A stretch of 64,000 nt of DNA from positions 1-64,000 of the forward strand of contig JAGWBP010000002.1 of NCBI GenBank assembly GCA_021295835.1, in the 5' to 3' direction. Of this stretch, positions 15,488 to 23,559 are shown piece after piece; the first letter of the stretch is position 1, and every line of letters starts with the position of its first letter. The notes beneath the pieces were generated by a model. The model was given only the letters and a program-made list of their open reading frames with translations. It did no database searches and was not told where the DNA came from. The DNA comes from Gemmatimonadota bacterium. GTDB taxonomy: Bacteria; Gemmatimonadota; Gemmatimonadetes; Longimicrobiales; Gaopeijiaceae. The translations under genes and the position numbers were made by a program.

Positions 15488-17011
15488 TCACGGCGCCTCT
15501 CTGACCATCGTTGCCACCGTCCGGCCGCCGGGAACCAGGTACTTGCGCGCCACCCTCCGCACATTTTCGGGGGTGACTTCGAGGAGACGCCGGGAAAGCC
15601 GGAACGTCTCGCGCCAGTCGCCCAGCGATCCTTCCGAATCGGCGATCTGCATCGCGAGCTCCAGATTGGAGGAGAGTCGGCGGTACTCCCCGGCACGGAT
15701 CTGGTTCCCGATGCGGGCCAGCGTCGCCATCTCGGGTGGCTCCTCCTGCAACTTGGCGATCTCCTCGTAGATGGTGCGTTCGAGCTCCTCGGGGGAGTGC
15801 GGCGACCTGGGGACGGCGCTCATCCGAAAGAGGCCGGGGTAAGCAAATCCCGGTCCGAGCGTGGCCGAGACGAAGATGGCCGAGCGGTCCTCGGCGATGA
15901 GGCGTTGGTAGAGCCGGGTGCTACGCCCTGCCGTCAGGACCGACGCCAGCATCGCAAGCGCCGGTGCGTCCTCGTGGTGGCCCGCCACGGCCCGCCACCC
16001 GATCATGAGCCTCGGCTCGGCGTCGAACTCGACGGTTATCCGCCGCTCGCCTCGCTGCCTGGGCTCGTGGGCTGGCACCGGCCGAGGCGGCCTGCCCCGG
16101 GGGACCGACCCAAAGTGCGCTTCGGCCAGACGCGCCACCGCCTCGGGGTCTACATCGCCCACCAGGGCAACCACCGCGCCCGCCGCCCCGTAGTAGTCGC
16201 GGAAGTACTCGGCGAGCTGACGCCGCGTCAGGCGCTCCACATCCGAGGCGTGGCCGATGATCGGTACGCCGTAGGGGTGAGCATGGAAGGCCGTTGCCAT
16301 GAAAGCTGCCTCGAGGACGCCGCCCGGGCTGGTTTCGAGGCGCATCCGCCGCTCTTCGCGCACCACTCCCAGCTCGGCGCCGAGACCGCGGAGCACCGGG
16401 TCCTTCATCCGATCCGACTCGAGCAGGAACCAGAGCTCGAGCTGGTTGGAGGGCAGCTCGACGTAGTAGGTGGTCGCCTCGTGGGAGGTGGTCGCGTTGA
16501 GTCCCCGCGCACCTGCCGCGGAGAGGATGCGGCTGTACTCGTTCGGCACTGCAAAGGCCCAGGCGCTGTCCTCGAGCAGATCGACTGCGTTCGCGAGGCG
16601 TTCGACGCGAGGGCTGTCCGGTCGGGGGAGGGCCAGCTCCAAGAGCAGCGAGTCGCGCACACGGTCCGCCGCCGCCAGGAGGGGAGCCTCCGCACGGTAG
16701 TCGACCGTCCCGATCTCCCGAGAGCCCTTGAAGAGCATGTGCTCCAGGACGTGCGCGATGCCGGTGTTGCCGAGGTGCTCGTTCACCGATCCGACGGGGA
16801 AGCGGACCACTACGGAGACAACCGGCGCCTGGCGACGGGGAAGCGTCAGAAAGGTCATCCCATTGGCGAGCTCGTGGCGCACGACCCCAAGGCTCTCGCC
16901 CGGCGCTCTGGCTCCGGCAGGGCCTTGCGCCAGGGCCGCGGGCGAGGCGCCGGTGGCAAGGAGAGCGGCGACCGCAAGGGTGCCCGCCATGGTGCTGCGC
17001 GAGGTCGTCAC
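15488..17011 (-). CDS. M16 zinc peptidase (active subunit)
   Basis: 507 aa. Signal peptide at residues 1-28, so periplasmic or surface. The catalytic HxxEH is HVLEH at 87-91 (IAHVLEHMLFKGS), followed by HEATTYYVELP as the downstream Glu region, and a second M16 domain carrying GRSTRLYQRLIAEDRSAI. Degrades peptides, probably as a heterodimer with the neighbouring inactive homologue. Start GTG 17011 overlaps the fpg stop (GTGA), indicating translational coupling; ATG 16990 is an alternative that still leaves a signal peptide. Confidence 0.88.
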   Translation of the reverse strand: MTTSRSTMAGTLAVAALLATGASPAALAQGPAGARAPGESLGVVRHELANGMTFLTLPRRQAPVVSVVVRFPVGSVNEHLGNTGIAHVLEHMLFKGSREIGTVDYRAEAPLLAAADRVRDSLLLELALPRPDSPRVERLANAVDLLEDSAWAFAVPNEYSRILSAAGARGLNATTSHEATTYYVELPSNQLELWFLLESDRMKDPVLRGLGAELGVVREERRMRLETSPGGVLEAAFMATAFHAHPYGVPIIGHASDVERLTRRQLAEYFRDYYGAAGAVVALVGDVDPEAVARLAEAHFGSVPRGRPPRPVPAHEPRQRGERRITVEFDAEPRLMIGWRAVAGHHEDAPALAMLASVLTAGRSTRLYQRLIAEDRSAIFVSATLGPGFAYPGLFRMSAVPRSPHSPEELERTIYEEIAKLQEEPPEMATLARIGNQIRAGEYRRLSSNLELAMQIADSEGSLGDWRETFRLSRRLLEVTPENVRRVARKYLVPGGRTVATMVREAP

Positions 17012-17841
17012 CGTGCAGGGAGGCCCGGCTGGCAGCGGGGACAGCGAAAGGCCGACCTCCCGCCGAATACGATCCGCTCGACCGGCGCACGGCAGCGAAC
17101 GCACGGCTCGCCGCTCCGGCCGTAGGCTCGCAGGGCGCGGCCGAAGCGGCCCTCCTCGCCGCTCGCGTCCCGGTAGTTGCGGAGTGTTGTGCCGCCCGCC
17201 GCGATTGCGCTCCGAAGCACACGCCTGAGCGCCCGGTGGAGCCTTGCCACCCGAGCGGGGTCGAGCAGCCGGGCGGGGGTCCGCGGGTCGATGCGAGCCG
17301 CCCAGAGCGCCTCCACGGCGTAGATGTTCCCCACGCCCGCGATCCGCCGCTGATCCAGCAGCAGCGAACGGATGGGTGCCCGCGACGCGGCCAGGATCTC
17401 TCCGAGCCGGGCGGCGGTGAAGGTGCGGCCGAGCGGCTCGGGCCCCAGGCTGCGCGTCCAGCGCCGCCACGCCCTTGGCCCGAGCGCCGAGAGCATCCCG
17501 AAGCGGCGCACGTCGTCGTAGGTGGCGCGTCCCCCGTCCTCCAGGTGGAAGACGACGGCCGGGTGTGTGGAGCGAGCGTCCGGGTGCGCACCTGCCGAGG
17601 TGAGGACTCGCCCCGTCATCCCCAGATTCACGACCACCCGCACGAGGTCGAGAGAAAGCACGATGTTCTTGCCGCGCCGGCCTACATCGCGAATGCGCCG
17701 CCCGGAGACCGCGCCAGCGAATTCGTCCGGAGGGCCCCGGACAACGTCGGGGCGGAGCACCTCGACGCTCCGAACCGTCCTGCCGGGCAGCACCAGGTCG
17801 AGCCCACGCGCAATCGTCTCGGCTTCGGGCAGCTCGGGCAC
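17008..17841 (-). CDS. mutM: Formamidopyrimidine-DNA glycosylase
   Basis: 277 aa, Fpg/Nei family base-excision repair enzyme removing oxidised purines such as 8-oxoguanine. The catalytic N-terminus is intact: after Met removal Pro1 and Glu2 of PELPEAE. It has the H2TH region (LLLDQRRIAGVGNIYAVEALW) and a C-terminal zinc finger CVRCRAP...FRCPRCQ. GTG is the start, two bases after the upstream gene. It belongs to the minus-strand run purD, YbjQ-like, fpg, M16, M16, linked by tiny gaps and overlaps. Confidence 0.93.
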   Translation of the reverse strand: MPELPEAETIARGLDLVLPGRTVRSVEVLRPDVVRGPPDEFAGAVSGRRIRDVGRRGKNIVLSLDLVRVVVNLGMTGRVLTSAGAHPDARSTHPAVVFHLEDGGRATYDDVRRFGMLSALGPRAWRRWTRSLGPEPLGRTFTAARLGEILAASRAPIRSLLLDQRRIAGVGNIYAVEALWAARIDPRTPARLLDPARVARLHRALRRVLRSAIAAGGTTLRNYRDASGEEGRFGRALRAYGRSGEPCVRCRAPVERIVFGGRSAFRCPRCQPGLPAR

Positions 17842-17843
17842 CG

Positions 17844-18164
17844 CTACTCGAGCGACACCGCCGTGCCGCTCGCCGTCACCATCAGCATGCCGTTGCCGGC
17901 TCCGAGGACCTCGTAGTCCAGGTCGACCCCAACGACCGCATCGGCACCGCGCGAAGCGGCCTCCAGCGACATTTCCCTCAGTGCGTCCTCACGAGCCGAG
18001 CGCAGGCTGTTCTCGTACGCCTTCGAGCGACCGCCGACGAGGTCGCGTATCCCCGCGACGAAGTCCCGAAAGACATTCGCCCCCATTATCGCCTCGCCCG
18101 TCACTATGCCCAGGTACTCGCGCACGCGCCTGCCATCGAGGCTGGGGGTTGTGGTAATCTCCAT
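17844..18164 (-). CDS. YbjQ/UPF0145 family protein
   Basis: 106 aa, full length for the UPF0145 (YbjQ) family, small proteins of unproven function that form pentamers. Markers are an N-terminal beta-strand [29 protein letters not shown], the helix [13 protein letters not shown] and [14 protein letters not shown] putative heavy-metal-binding name is sometimes used but is not established. Located between purD (37-base gap) and fpg (2-base gap), probably cotranscribed. Confidence 0.88.
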   Translation of the reverse strand: MEITTTPSLDGRRVREYLGIVTGEAIMGANVFRDFVAGIRDLVGGRSKAYENSLRSAREDALREMSLEAASRGADAVVGVDLDYEVLGAGNGMLMVTASGTAVSLE

Positions 18165-18201
18165 GGTCTGCCGTCTCCCTTGGGTGCGCTGTGGCTACGC
18201 G

Positions 18202-19482
18202 CTATTGGCGGATCTGTCTGCGGCGGCGCTCCTCACGCCACCCGATGTCGCTACGAAAGTGCTTCCCGGCGAACGAGATGGCGTCGGCGGCCGCAACGCT
18301 CGCGCTCCTGGCCTTGGCGAAGTCGGGCGCGACGGCCGAGACCGCGAGAACCCGCCCGCCCGAGGTCACGAGGCCGGAAGGACCCGTCGCGCTCCCCGCG
18401 TGGAATAGGTGAACCCCTTCGCCGAGCGGCGGGATCTCGACCGGATCCCCCTTCCGGTACGGGCCGGGGTAGCCGGAGGCCGCCAGCACGGTAGTCACGG
18501 CCGCCGCTCTGGCGAAGGTCGGCGCCTGCCTGCCAAGCCCGTTCCCCGAGGCCGCCGCGATCATCAGGTCGAGGAGCGAGGAGGAGAGGAGGGGGAGCAC
18601 CGCCTGCGTCTCCGGGTCGCCGAAACGGCAGTTGAACTCCACGACCTTCGGCCCCTCGGCCGTGATCATCAGTCCCGCGTAGAGCAGTCCCCGGAACGGA
18701 GCGCCAGCCTCGGCCAGAGCCCGGAGCGTCGGCGCCACGATCCGCTCGCCCACCTCGTCGAGAAGCGCCGCCGTGGCCAGACCCACCGGGGCGTACGCGC
18801 CCATCCCGCCGGTGTTGGGCCCCGTGTCGCCCTCGCCGACCCGCTTGTGGTCCTGCGAGGGCAGCAGCGTCACATACTCCTCGCCATCGGCGATGCAGAA
18901 GACCGAGAGCTCCTCGCCCTCCATGAACTCCTCGATCACGATCCGCCGCCCGGCCGCGCCGAAGGCGCCACCCAGGATCTCGCGGGCCGCCTGGGCCGCT
19001 TGCGACCTGGTGTCGCATACAATGGCCCCCTTTCCCGCGGCCAGCCCCGAGGCCTTCACCACCAGGGGGCCACTCTGCGCCTCGATGTAGGCGGCGGCCC
19101 GGTCGGGATCGGTATGCACCTCGCAGGCCGCCGTCGGCACATCCGCTCCTGCCATCAGCTCCTTGGCGAAGGCCTTGCTGGACTCGATTCGCGCCGCCGC
19201 CGCCGTCGGCCCGAAGACGGGAACGCCCCCTTCGGCCATGCGGTCGGCAAGACCCGCCGCCAGAGGTCCCTCCGGGCCTATCACGGCTAGGTCGATGCGC
19301 CGCTTCCGAGCCCAGGCGGAGAGCTGCTCGGCTTCGCCGGGGTCGATGTCGACCGGAGTGCACTCGCCCGCCATCCCCCCATTAGGCCGGGTGACGTGGA
19401 AGGTGGCCTCGGGCGCGTCGCGGCGGAGCTTCCAGAGGAGGGCGTGCTCTCGGCCGCCGCTCCCGACGATCAGTATGCGCAT
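18202..19482 (-). CDS. purD: Phosphoribosylamine-glycine ligase (GAR synthetase)
   Basis: 426 aa, standard length. Catalyses ATP-dependent ligation of glycine to phosphoribosylamine, second step of purine synthesis. ATP-grasp protein with N-terminal ILIVGSGGREHALLWKL, VVKASGLAAGKGAI, the hallmark DTGPNTGGMGAYAP and NCRFGDPETQAVLPLL. Lies downstream of the M48 gene in the minus-strand run; other pur genes are not in the window. Confidence 0.95.
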   Translation of the reverse strand: MRILIVGSGGREHALLWKLRRDAPEATFHVTRPNGGMAGECTPVDIDPGEAEQLSAWARKRRIDLAVIGPEGPLAAGLADRMAEGGVPVFGPTAAAARIESSKAFAKELMAGADVPTAACEVHTDPDRAAAYIEAQSGPLVVKASGLAAGKGAIVCDTRSQAAQAAREILGGAFGAAGRRIVIEEFMEGEELSVFCIADGEEYVTLLPSQDHKRVGEGDTGPNTGGMGAYAPVGLATAALLDEVGERIVAPTLRALAEAGAPFRGLLYAGLMITAEGPKVVEFNCRFGDPETQAVLPLLSSSLLDLMIAAASGNGLGRQAPTFARAAAVTTVLAASGYPGPYRKGDPVEIPPLGEGVHLFHAGSATGPSGLVTSGGRVLAVSAVAPDFAKARSASVAAADAISFAGKHFRSDIGWREERRRRQIRQ

Positions 19483-19541
19483 CGGCCCCCCTTACGCCTC
19501 CACCGCCGCCCGGAGACCGTTGAAGCTGTGATCCCTGGCGG

Positions 19542-20606
19542 TCACTTCCAGAACGAATCCATAAAACTGCCACCCACCCGCTTGGCCGCGTCCGCCATCT
19601 GGTCCATGAAGTCCTTCGCGCCCTCCTTGTAGGCGTCCGCCGCCTCGGCGAGGTCTTCGTTGTGGGCCGGATCGGGGTCACCGCGCCGCTGGTAGTCGCC
19701 CCTGAGCACCCGGTCGTACTCGCCCGACTCGATCCAGGCCCTCAGCTCGGACAGCCGCAGCACCCAGAAGGGGTGCGTCTGGCCGAGCAGGTTCAGAATC
19801 TTGAAGACCTGGTCGGCGACGTCTCCCGTTTCCCGGTATTCCTCCGCCTGACGGATGAACTCCGCGAGCGAGGTCTCCTCGTCGCTGCCTCCGCCCGCCA
19901 TCTTCAGCATCGACGACATCACGACCTCCGGATCCTGGGTGGCGAGGAGACCGGCCCGGTCGGCCGAGAGCTCGCTCTTCCGGCCCCACTCGAGCAGCGC
20001 GACCAGGATGGCGCGGGCCGCGAGCCCCACGATGGGGAAGCCGAGTCCGGCGAGTTGGATCAGGAGCGTTGTCATCGTGCGGTAGAGCACGTGGTCGCTC
20101 ATCACATGGCCGACCTCGTGGCCCAGCACATAGGCGACCTGGTCGTCCGAGAGCAGCTCCAGCGAGCCCGAGTTGAGTGTGATGAAGGGCTCCTTCATTC
20201 CGTACGCCCCTGCGTTCACCACCGGGGTCTGCGAGACGAAGAGGGGGTAGCGCGCGGGGGCGTCGAGGGTGTCGCACACCTCCGTGTAGAGTTGCCAGAT
20301 GCGCGGAAACTGGTTGGGTCCGACCCGCACCGCGTTCGCCTGGAATGCCAGCCGGATGGGCTTCTCGCCGAAGAAGCCGAAGAGCGCGCGCAGCACCTGG
20401 TCGAACATGGGGAGCCCGCGGAGCGCGGCCAGGGCGGCGCGGTCGGCCGGGTGTTCCCAGGCGCGCGACGAAATCCCCGTGAGGGCTGCCCTTCCGCTCC
20501 CGGTGGGACCGTGGCCGTCGCCCGCGCCGCGCCCCTCGTCGTCGGCCTTCTCGCTGCCGTCGCCCGCGCCGTAGTCGTATTCGAAATCGTAGTCGGGATC
20601 GGTCAT
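19542..20606 (-). CDS. M48 family metallopeptidase
   Basis: 354 aa. The zinc site is HEVGH at 163-167 with the third ligand Glu in SELSADRAG about 50 residues later, as in M48 (Ste24/HtpX) peptidases. Unlike HtpX it has only weak hydrophobic segments around residues 175-205, so it may be peripheral. The first 40 residues are acidic and Gly-rich, probably disordered; the last 60 include a helical NEDLAEAADAYKEGAKDF stretch. No signal peptide is seen, so probably cytoplasmic or membrane-associated. Substrate unknown. Confidence 0.85.
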   Translation of the reverse strand: MTDPDYDFEYDYGAGDGSEKADDEGRGAGDGHGPTGSGRAALTGISSRAWEHPADRAALAALRGLPMFDQVLRALFGFFGEKPIRLAFQANAVRVGPNQFPRIWQLYTEVCDTLDAPARYPLFVSQTPVVNAGAYGMKEPFITLNSGSLELLSDDQVAYVLGHEVGHVMSDHVLYRTMTTLLIQLAGLGFPIVGLAARAILVALLEWGRKSELSADRAGLLATQDPEVVMSSMLKMAGGGSDEETSLAEFIRQAEEYRETGDVADQVFKILNLLGQTHPFWVLRLSELRAWIESGEYDRVLRGDYQRRGDPDPAHNEDLAEAADAYKEGAKDFMDQMADAAKRVGGSFMDSFWK

Positions 20607-20689
20607 TGCTCGTCCTTGGCTGGGTTCCCGGCCTGTACCGGGAGCCTACTCGTCATGGGTGGCAGTCCCGTGGTAACCTCCCACGGCAT

Positions 20690-21847
20690 TCAGCCACGGC
20701 CTGCCAGCGCCTGCTCCAGGTCCTCCTCCAGGTCGCGAATGTCCTCGATCCCGACCGAGAGGCGGACGAGGCCGTCGGTGATCCCCATACGCAGCCGATC
20801 CTCGGCGGGCATCGACGCGTGGGTCATCGCCGCCGGAACGCTGATCATCGATTCGACGCCGCCCAGACTCTCGGCGAGGCGAAAGAGCCTCGTGCCCTCT
20901 GCCAGCCTGCGCGCGGCGGATGGGTCCAGCTCGACCGAGAGCATCCCGGAGAAGCCGGTCATCTGGCGCGACGCCAGCGCGTGGTCGGGGTGGCTGGGGA
21001 GTCCGGGGTAGTGCACCGCCTGGACCGCGCGCTGCCGCTCCATGAACCGAGCGACCGCCATCCCGTTCTCGTTGTGACGCTGCATGCGCAGGTGCAGCGT
21101 CCTGGTGCCGCGCATCGTCAGCCACGAGTCCATCGGGCCCGGGATGGGTCCGGTCGACATCCGCACGAAGCGGATCTCCTCGGCCAGAGCGTCGTCGTTC
21201 AGGACCAGAGCCCCGCCGAGCAGGTCGGAGTGACCGTTCAGGTACTTCGTGGTCGAGTGGACGACCACGTCGGCACCGAGCGAGAGCGGCTGCTGGTTGT
21301 AGGGCGACGCGAAGGTACTGTCGACGCACAGGATCGCCCCTGCGCTGTGGGCGACCCCGGCGACGGCCTCGATGTCCGATACGCGCATCAGCGGGTTGGT
21401 GGGGGTCTCAATGTGGACGAGCCGGGTGACGCCGGGTCGAAGCGCACTGCGGAGAGCCCCAAGGTCGCGGGTGTCGACGGGCGAGATCTCGATCCCGAGA
21501 GTGGTGAGAACGCGGTTGAAGAGCCGGAGCGTCCCTCCGTAGAGGTTCTCCTCGCAGACTATGTGGCCGCCCCCGGCGACCACCTTGGCCACGCATTCGA
21601 TGGCGGCCAGTCCGCTTGAGAATGCGATGCCGTGGGCACCCTCCTCCAGCGCCGCGATGCTGGCTTCGGCCGCTTCCCGAGTCGGGTTCTGGAGGCGAGC
21701 GTACTCGTAGCCCCGGTGGCGCCCTACACCATCCTGCACGTAGGTGGAGGTCTGGAATACGGGAGGCGTGATCGCTCCCGTTACCGACTCCGGCTGCTGT
21801 CCCGCGTGCACGCAGCGGGTGCCGAAGCTGTCCGTCGGGTCGGACAA
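20690..21847 (-). CDS. metB: Cystathionine gamma-synthase/gamma-lyase
   Basis: 385 aa. Trans-sulfuration PLP enzyme with all family signatures: TRCVHAGQQP, YEYARLQNPTR, FSSGLAA, the substrate/cofactor stretch VDSTFASPYNQQPLSLGAD and the PLP lysine in HSTTKYLNGHSD; it ends LVRLSVGIEDIRDLEEDLEQ. Family members make or split cystathionine; sequence alone does not separate synthase from lyase, so the symbol is a best guess. It differs from the homologue at 4644-5831, which has a changed Pro/Gln region. It is the first gene of the minus-strand run, facing away from glmM. Confidence 0.85.
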   Translation of the reverse strand: MSDPTDSFGTRCVHAGQQPESVTGAITPPVFQTSTYVQDGVGRHRGYEYARLQNPTREAAEASIAALEEGAHGIAFSSGLAAIECVAKVVAGGGHIVCEENLYGGTLRLFNRVLTTLGIEISPVDTRDLGALRSALRPGVTRLVHIETPTNPLMRVSDIEAVAGVAHSAGAILCVDSTFASPYNQQPLSLGADVVVHSTTKYLNGHSDLLGGALVLNDDALAEEIRFVRMSTGPIPGPMDSWLTMRGTRTLHLRMQRHNENGMAVARFMERQRAVQAVHYPGLPSHPDHALASRQMTGFSGMLSVELDPSAARRLAEGTRLFRLAESLGGVESMISVPAAMTHASMPAEDRLRMGITDGLVRLSVGIEDIRDLEEDLEQALAGRG

Positions 21848-22163
21848 GCGCCTGTCTCCGGAGTGTGGGGTGGAGGTGGTGGGGGCGTCGTCGGTCTACG
21901 AATCTAGCACTCCGGGCAAACTACTCCGATGGGGCTACCTGATACTGAATCGCGTTAGATGGGCGAAATGAGATATGGGTTATATGGGCATTATAACCCA
22001 TATCTTCCATATCAACCGAGCCAATCGTCCTAGCCCGGATCGCGGTAGCAGCCCCGGGCCTCCCAGGGCTTTCTTTGTCCCGCCCCCCGCCGGCGCTAGC
22101 TTTGCGTCAAGGTCCCGCGCCACCCTCTCCACCCTTTCCGCAAGCCACCGCGCCTCCTCGCCC
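21848..22163. other. Divergent intergenic region between metB and glmM
   Basis: 316 bases between divergent genes, so it should carry promoters for both. The AT-rich centre around 21930-22015 is the only part far below local GC and holds the inverted repeat annotated separately. No reading frame is supported. Confidence 0.5.
21971..22005. promoter_or_regulatory. Perfect 14-bp inverted repeat
   Basis: AGATATGGGTTATA (21971-21984) and TATAACCCATATCT (21992-22005) are perfect complements with a 7-base loop TGGGCAT. A further half, CCATATC, follows at 22007. In the metB-glmM divergent gap this could be an operator for either gene or a hairpin in a leader; no U-tract follows, so a terminator is less likely. 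Confidence 0.6.
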
Positions 22164-23558
22164 ATGCCGATCCGCCTTCCAGCCGGCCTCATGGTCAGCG
22201 TTTCCGGCTTCCGGGGAAGGATTGGAGAAAGCGCCACCCCCGAACTGTTTGCGGGCCTCGCCGCAGCGTACGGGTCCTTCCTGCTGGCGGAAGGTGACGG
22301 TGCGCACATCGTGGTGGGCCGCGACTCTCGCACCTCGGGGCCGATGCTCGAGCGGGCGGTGGTGGCGGGGCTGCTCTCGGTCGGCTGCCGGGTGACGGAG
22401 CTGGGAATCGTGCCCACCCCCACGCTGATGCTGGCCGTGCGCGACACCGGGGCTGCGGGGGGACTAGGCGTGACCGCAAGCCACAACCCCGCCGAGTGGA
22501 ACGCGCTCAAGTTCGCCGTGAAGGGCGGGACCTTCCTCCCTCCGGATCGGATGCAGAACTACTTGGCAACACTTGAATCGGATTCGCCTAGGCGCGCTCT
22601 ATGGAATGAGATATATGCAGTCGAGCGAGACGATTCGCGAATCCAGCGACACCTGGATCGGGTCCTTGATCTGCCCTTCCTGGACGCTGACCAGATCCGC
22701 GCCAGGCGGTTCGTCGTCGGGCTCGACTGCGTGAACGGTGCCGGGGGGGTGATAGTCCCCACCCTCCTGGAGCGACTTGGTTGCGGGGTGCACGGCATCG
22801 GGCTGGAGCCGCACGGTCGCTTCCCCCGCGACCCCGAGCCCACGGCCGCCAATCTGGGCGATCTGGGGCATCTGGTAGTCGAGAGCGGTGCCTCTGTCGG
22901 CTTCGCGGTGGACCCGGACGCCGACCGCCTCTCGCTCGTGGACGAGATGGGGCGCCCGCTGGGCGAGGATCTGACGCTGGCGCTTGCGGTCGAGACGGTG
23001 CTGTCGCGGCGACCGGGACCGGTGGCGACAAACCTCTCGACGAGCCGTGTCGTCGAAGACGCGGCCGCCCGACACGGGTGCACCGTGCACCGTGCCCCGG
23101 TGGGCGAGATCAATGTGGTGCTCGCGATGCAGAATATCGATGCGGTTGTGGGCGGGGAGGGCAATGGCGGCGTGATAGTTCCGGAGCTGCACCACACGCG
23201 CGATGCGGTCGTCGGGGTGGCGCTGATACTCCAGCGGCTGGCTGACTCGCCCGGTGCGGCGCTCTCGGAGCTGGTGGCCGAACTCCCGACGTACGCGATC
23301 GTGAAGGAGAAGCTGCCCTTCCCCCGAGAACGACTCGCCGAGGCCTACGAAGCGCTGGCGGTCGATCTGCCCGGCGCGAGCGCCGACAATGGCGACGGCC
23401 TCCGCCTCGAGTGGCCAGAGCGGGCGAGCTGGCTGCATCTCCGCCCCTCCGGGACCGAGCCGGTGGTGCGGCTGATCGCCGAGGCGCCCACGGCGGAGGC
23501 GGCCAAGATGCTAGCGGCCGAGGCTCGCGGTGTGGTTGAACGACAGGTGGACATCTGA
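22164..23558 (+). CDS. glmM: Phosphoglucosamine mutase
   Basis: 464 aa, alpha-D-phosphohexomutase family; interconverts glucosamine-6-P and glucosamine-1-P for UDP-GlcNAc. All four signatures are present: phosphoserine loop TASHNPAEWN (Ser near 106), metal loop DPDADR, sugar loop GGEGNGG and phosphate loop RPSGTEP. Assignment to GlmM rather than phosphomannomutase/phosphoglucomutase rests on GEGNGG and on glmS starting one base after the stop. The start ATG 22164 gives the usual short N-terminus before VSVSGFRG. Confidence 0.9.
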   Translation: MPIRLPAGLMVSVSGFRGRIGESATPELFAGLAAAYGSFLLAEGDGAHIVVGRDSRTSGPMLERAVVAGLLSVGCRVTELGIVPTPTLMLAVRDTGAAGGLGVTASHNPAEWNALKFAVKGGTFLPPDRMQNYLATLESDSPRRALWNEIYAVERDDSRIQRHLDRVLDLPFLDADQIRARRFVVGLDCVNGAGGVIVPTLLERLGCGVHGIGLEPHGRFPRDPEPTAANLGDLGHLVVESGASVGFAVDPDADRLSLVDEMGRPLGEDLTLALAVETVLSRRPGPVATNLSTSRVVEDAAARHGCTVHRAPVGEINVVLAMQNIDAVVGGEGNGGVIVPELHHTRDAVVGVALILQRLADSPGAALSELVAELPTYAIVKEKLPFPRERLAEAYEALAVDLPGASADNGDGLRLEWPERASWLHLRPSGTEPVVRLIAEAPTAEAAKMLAAEARGVVERQVDI

Positions 23559-23559
23559 A

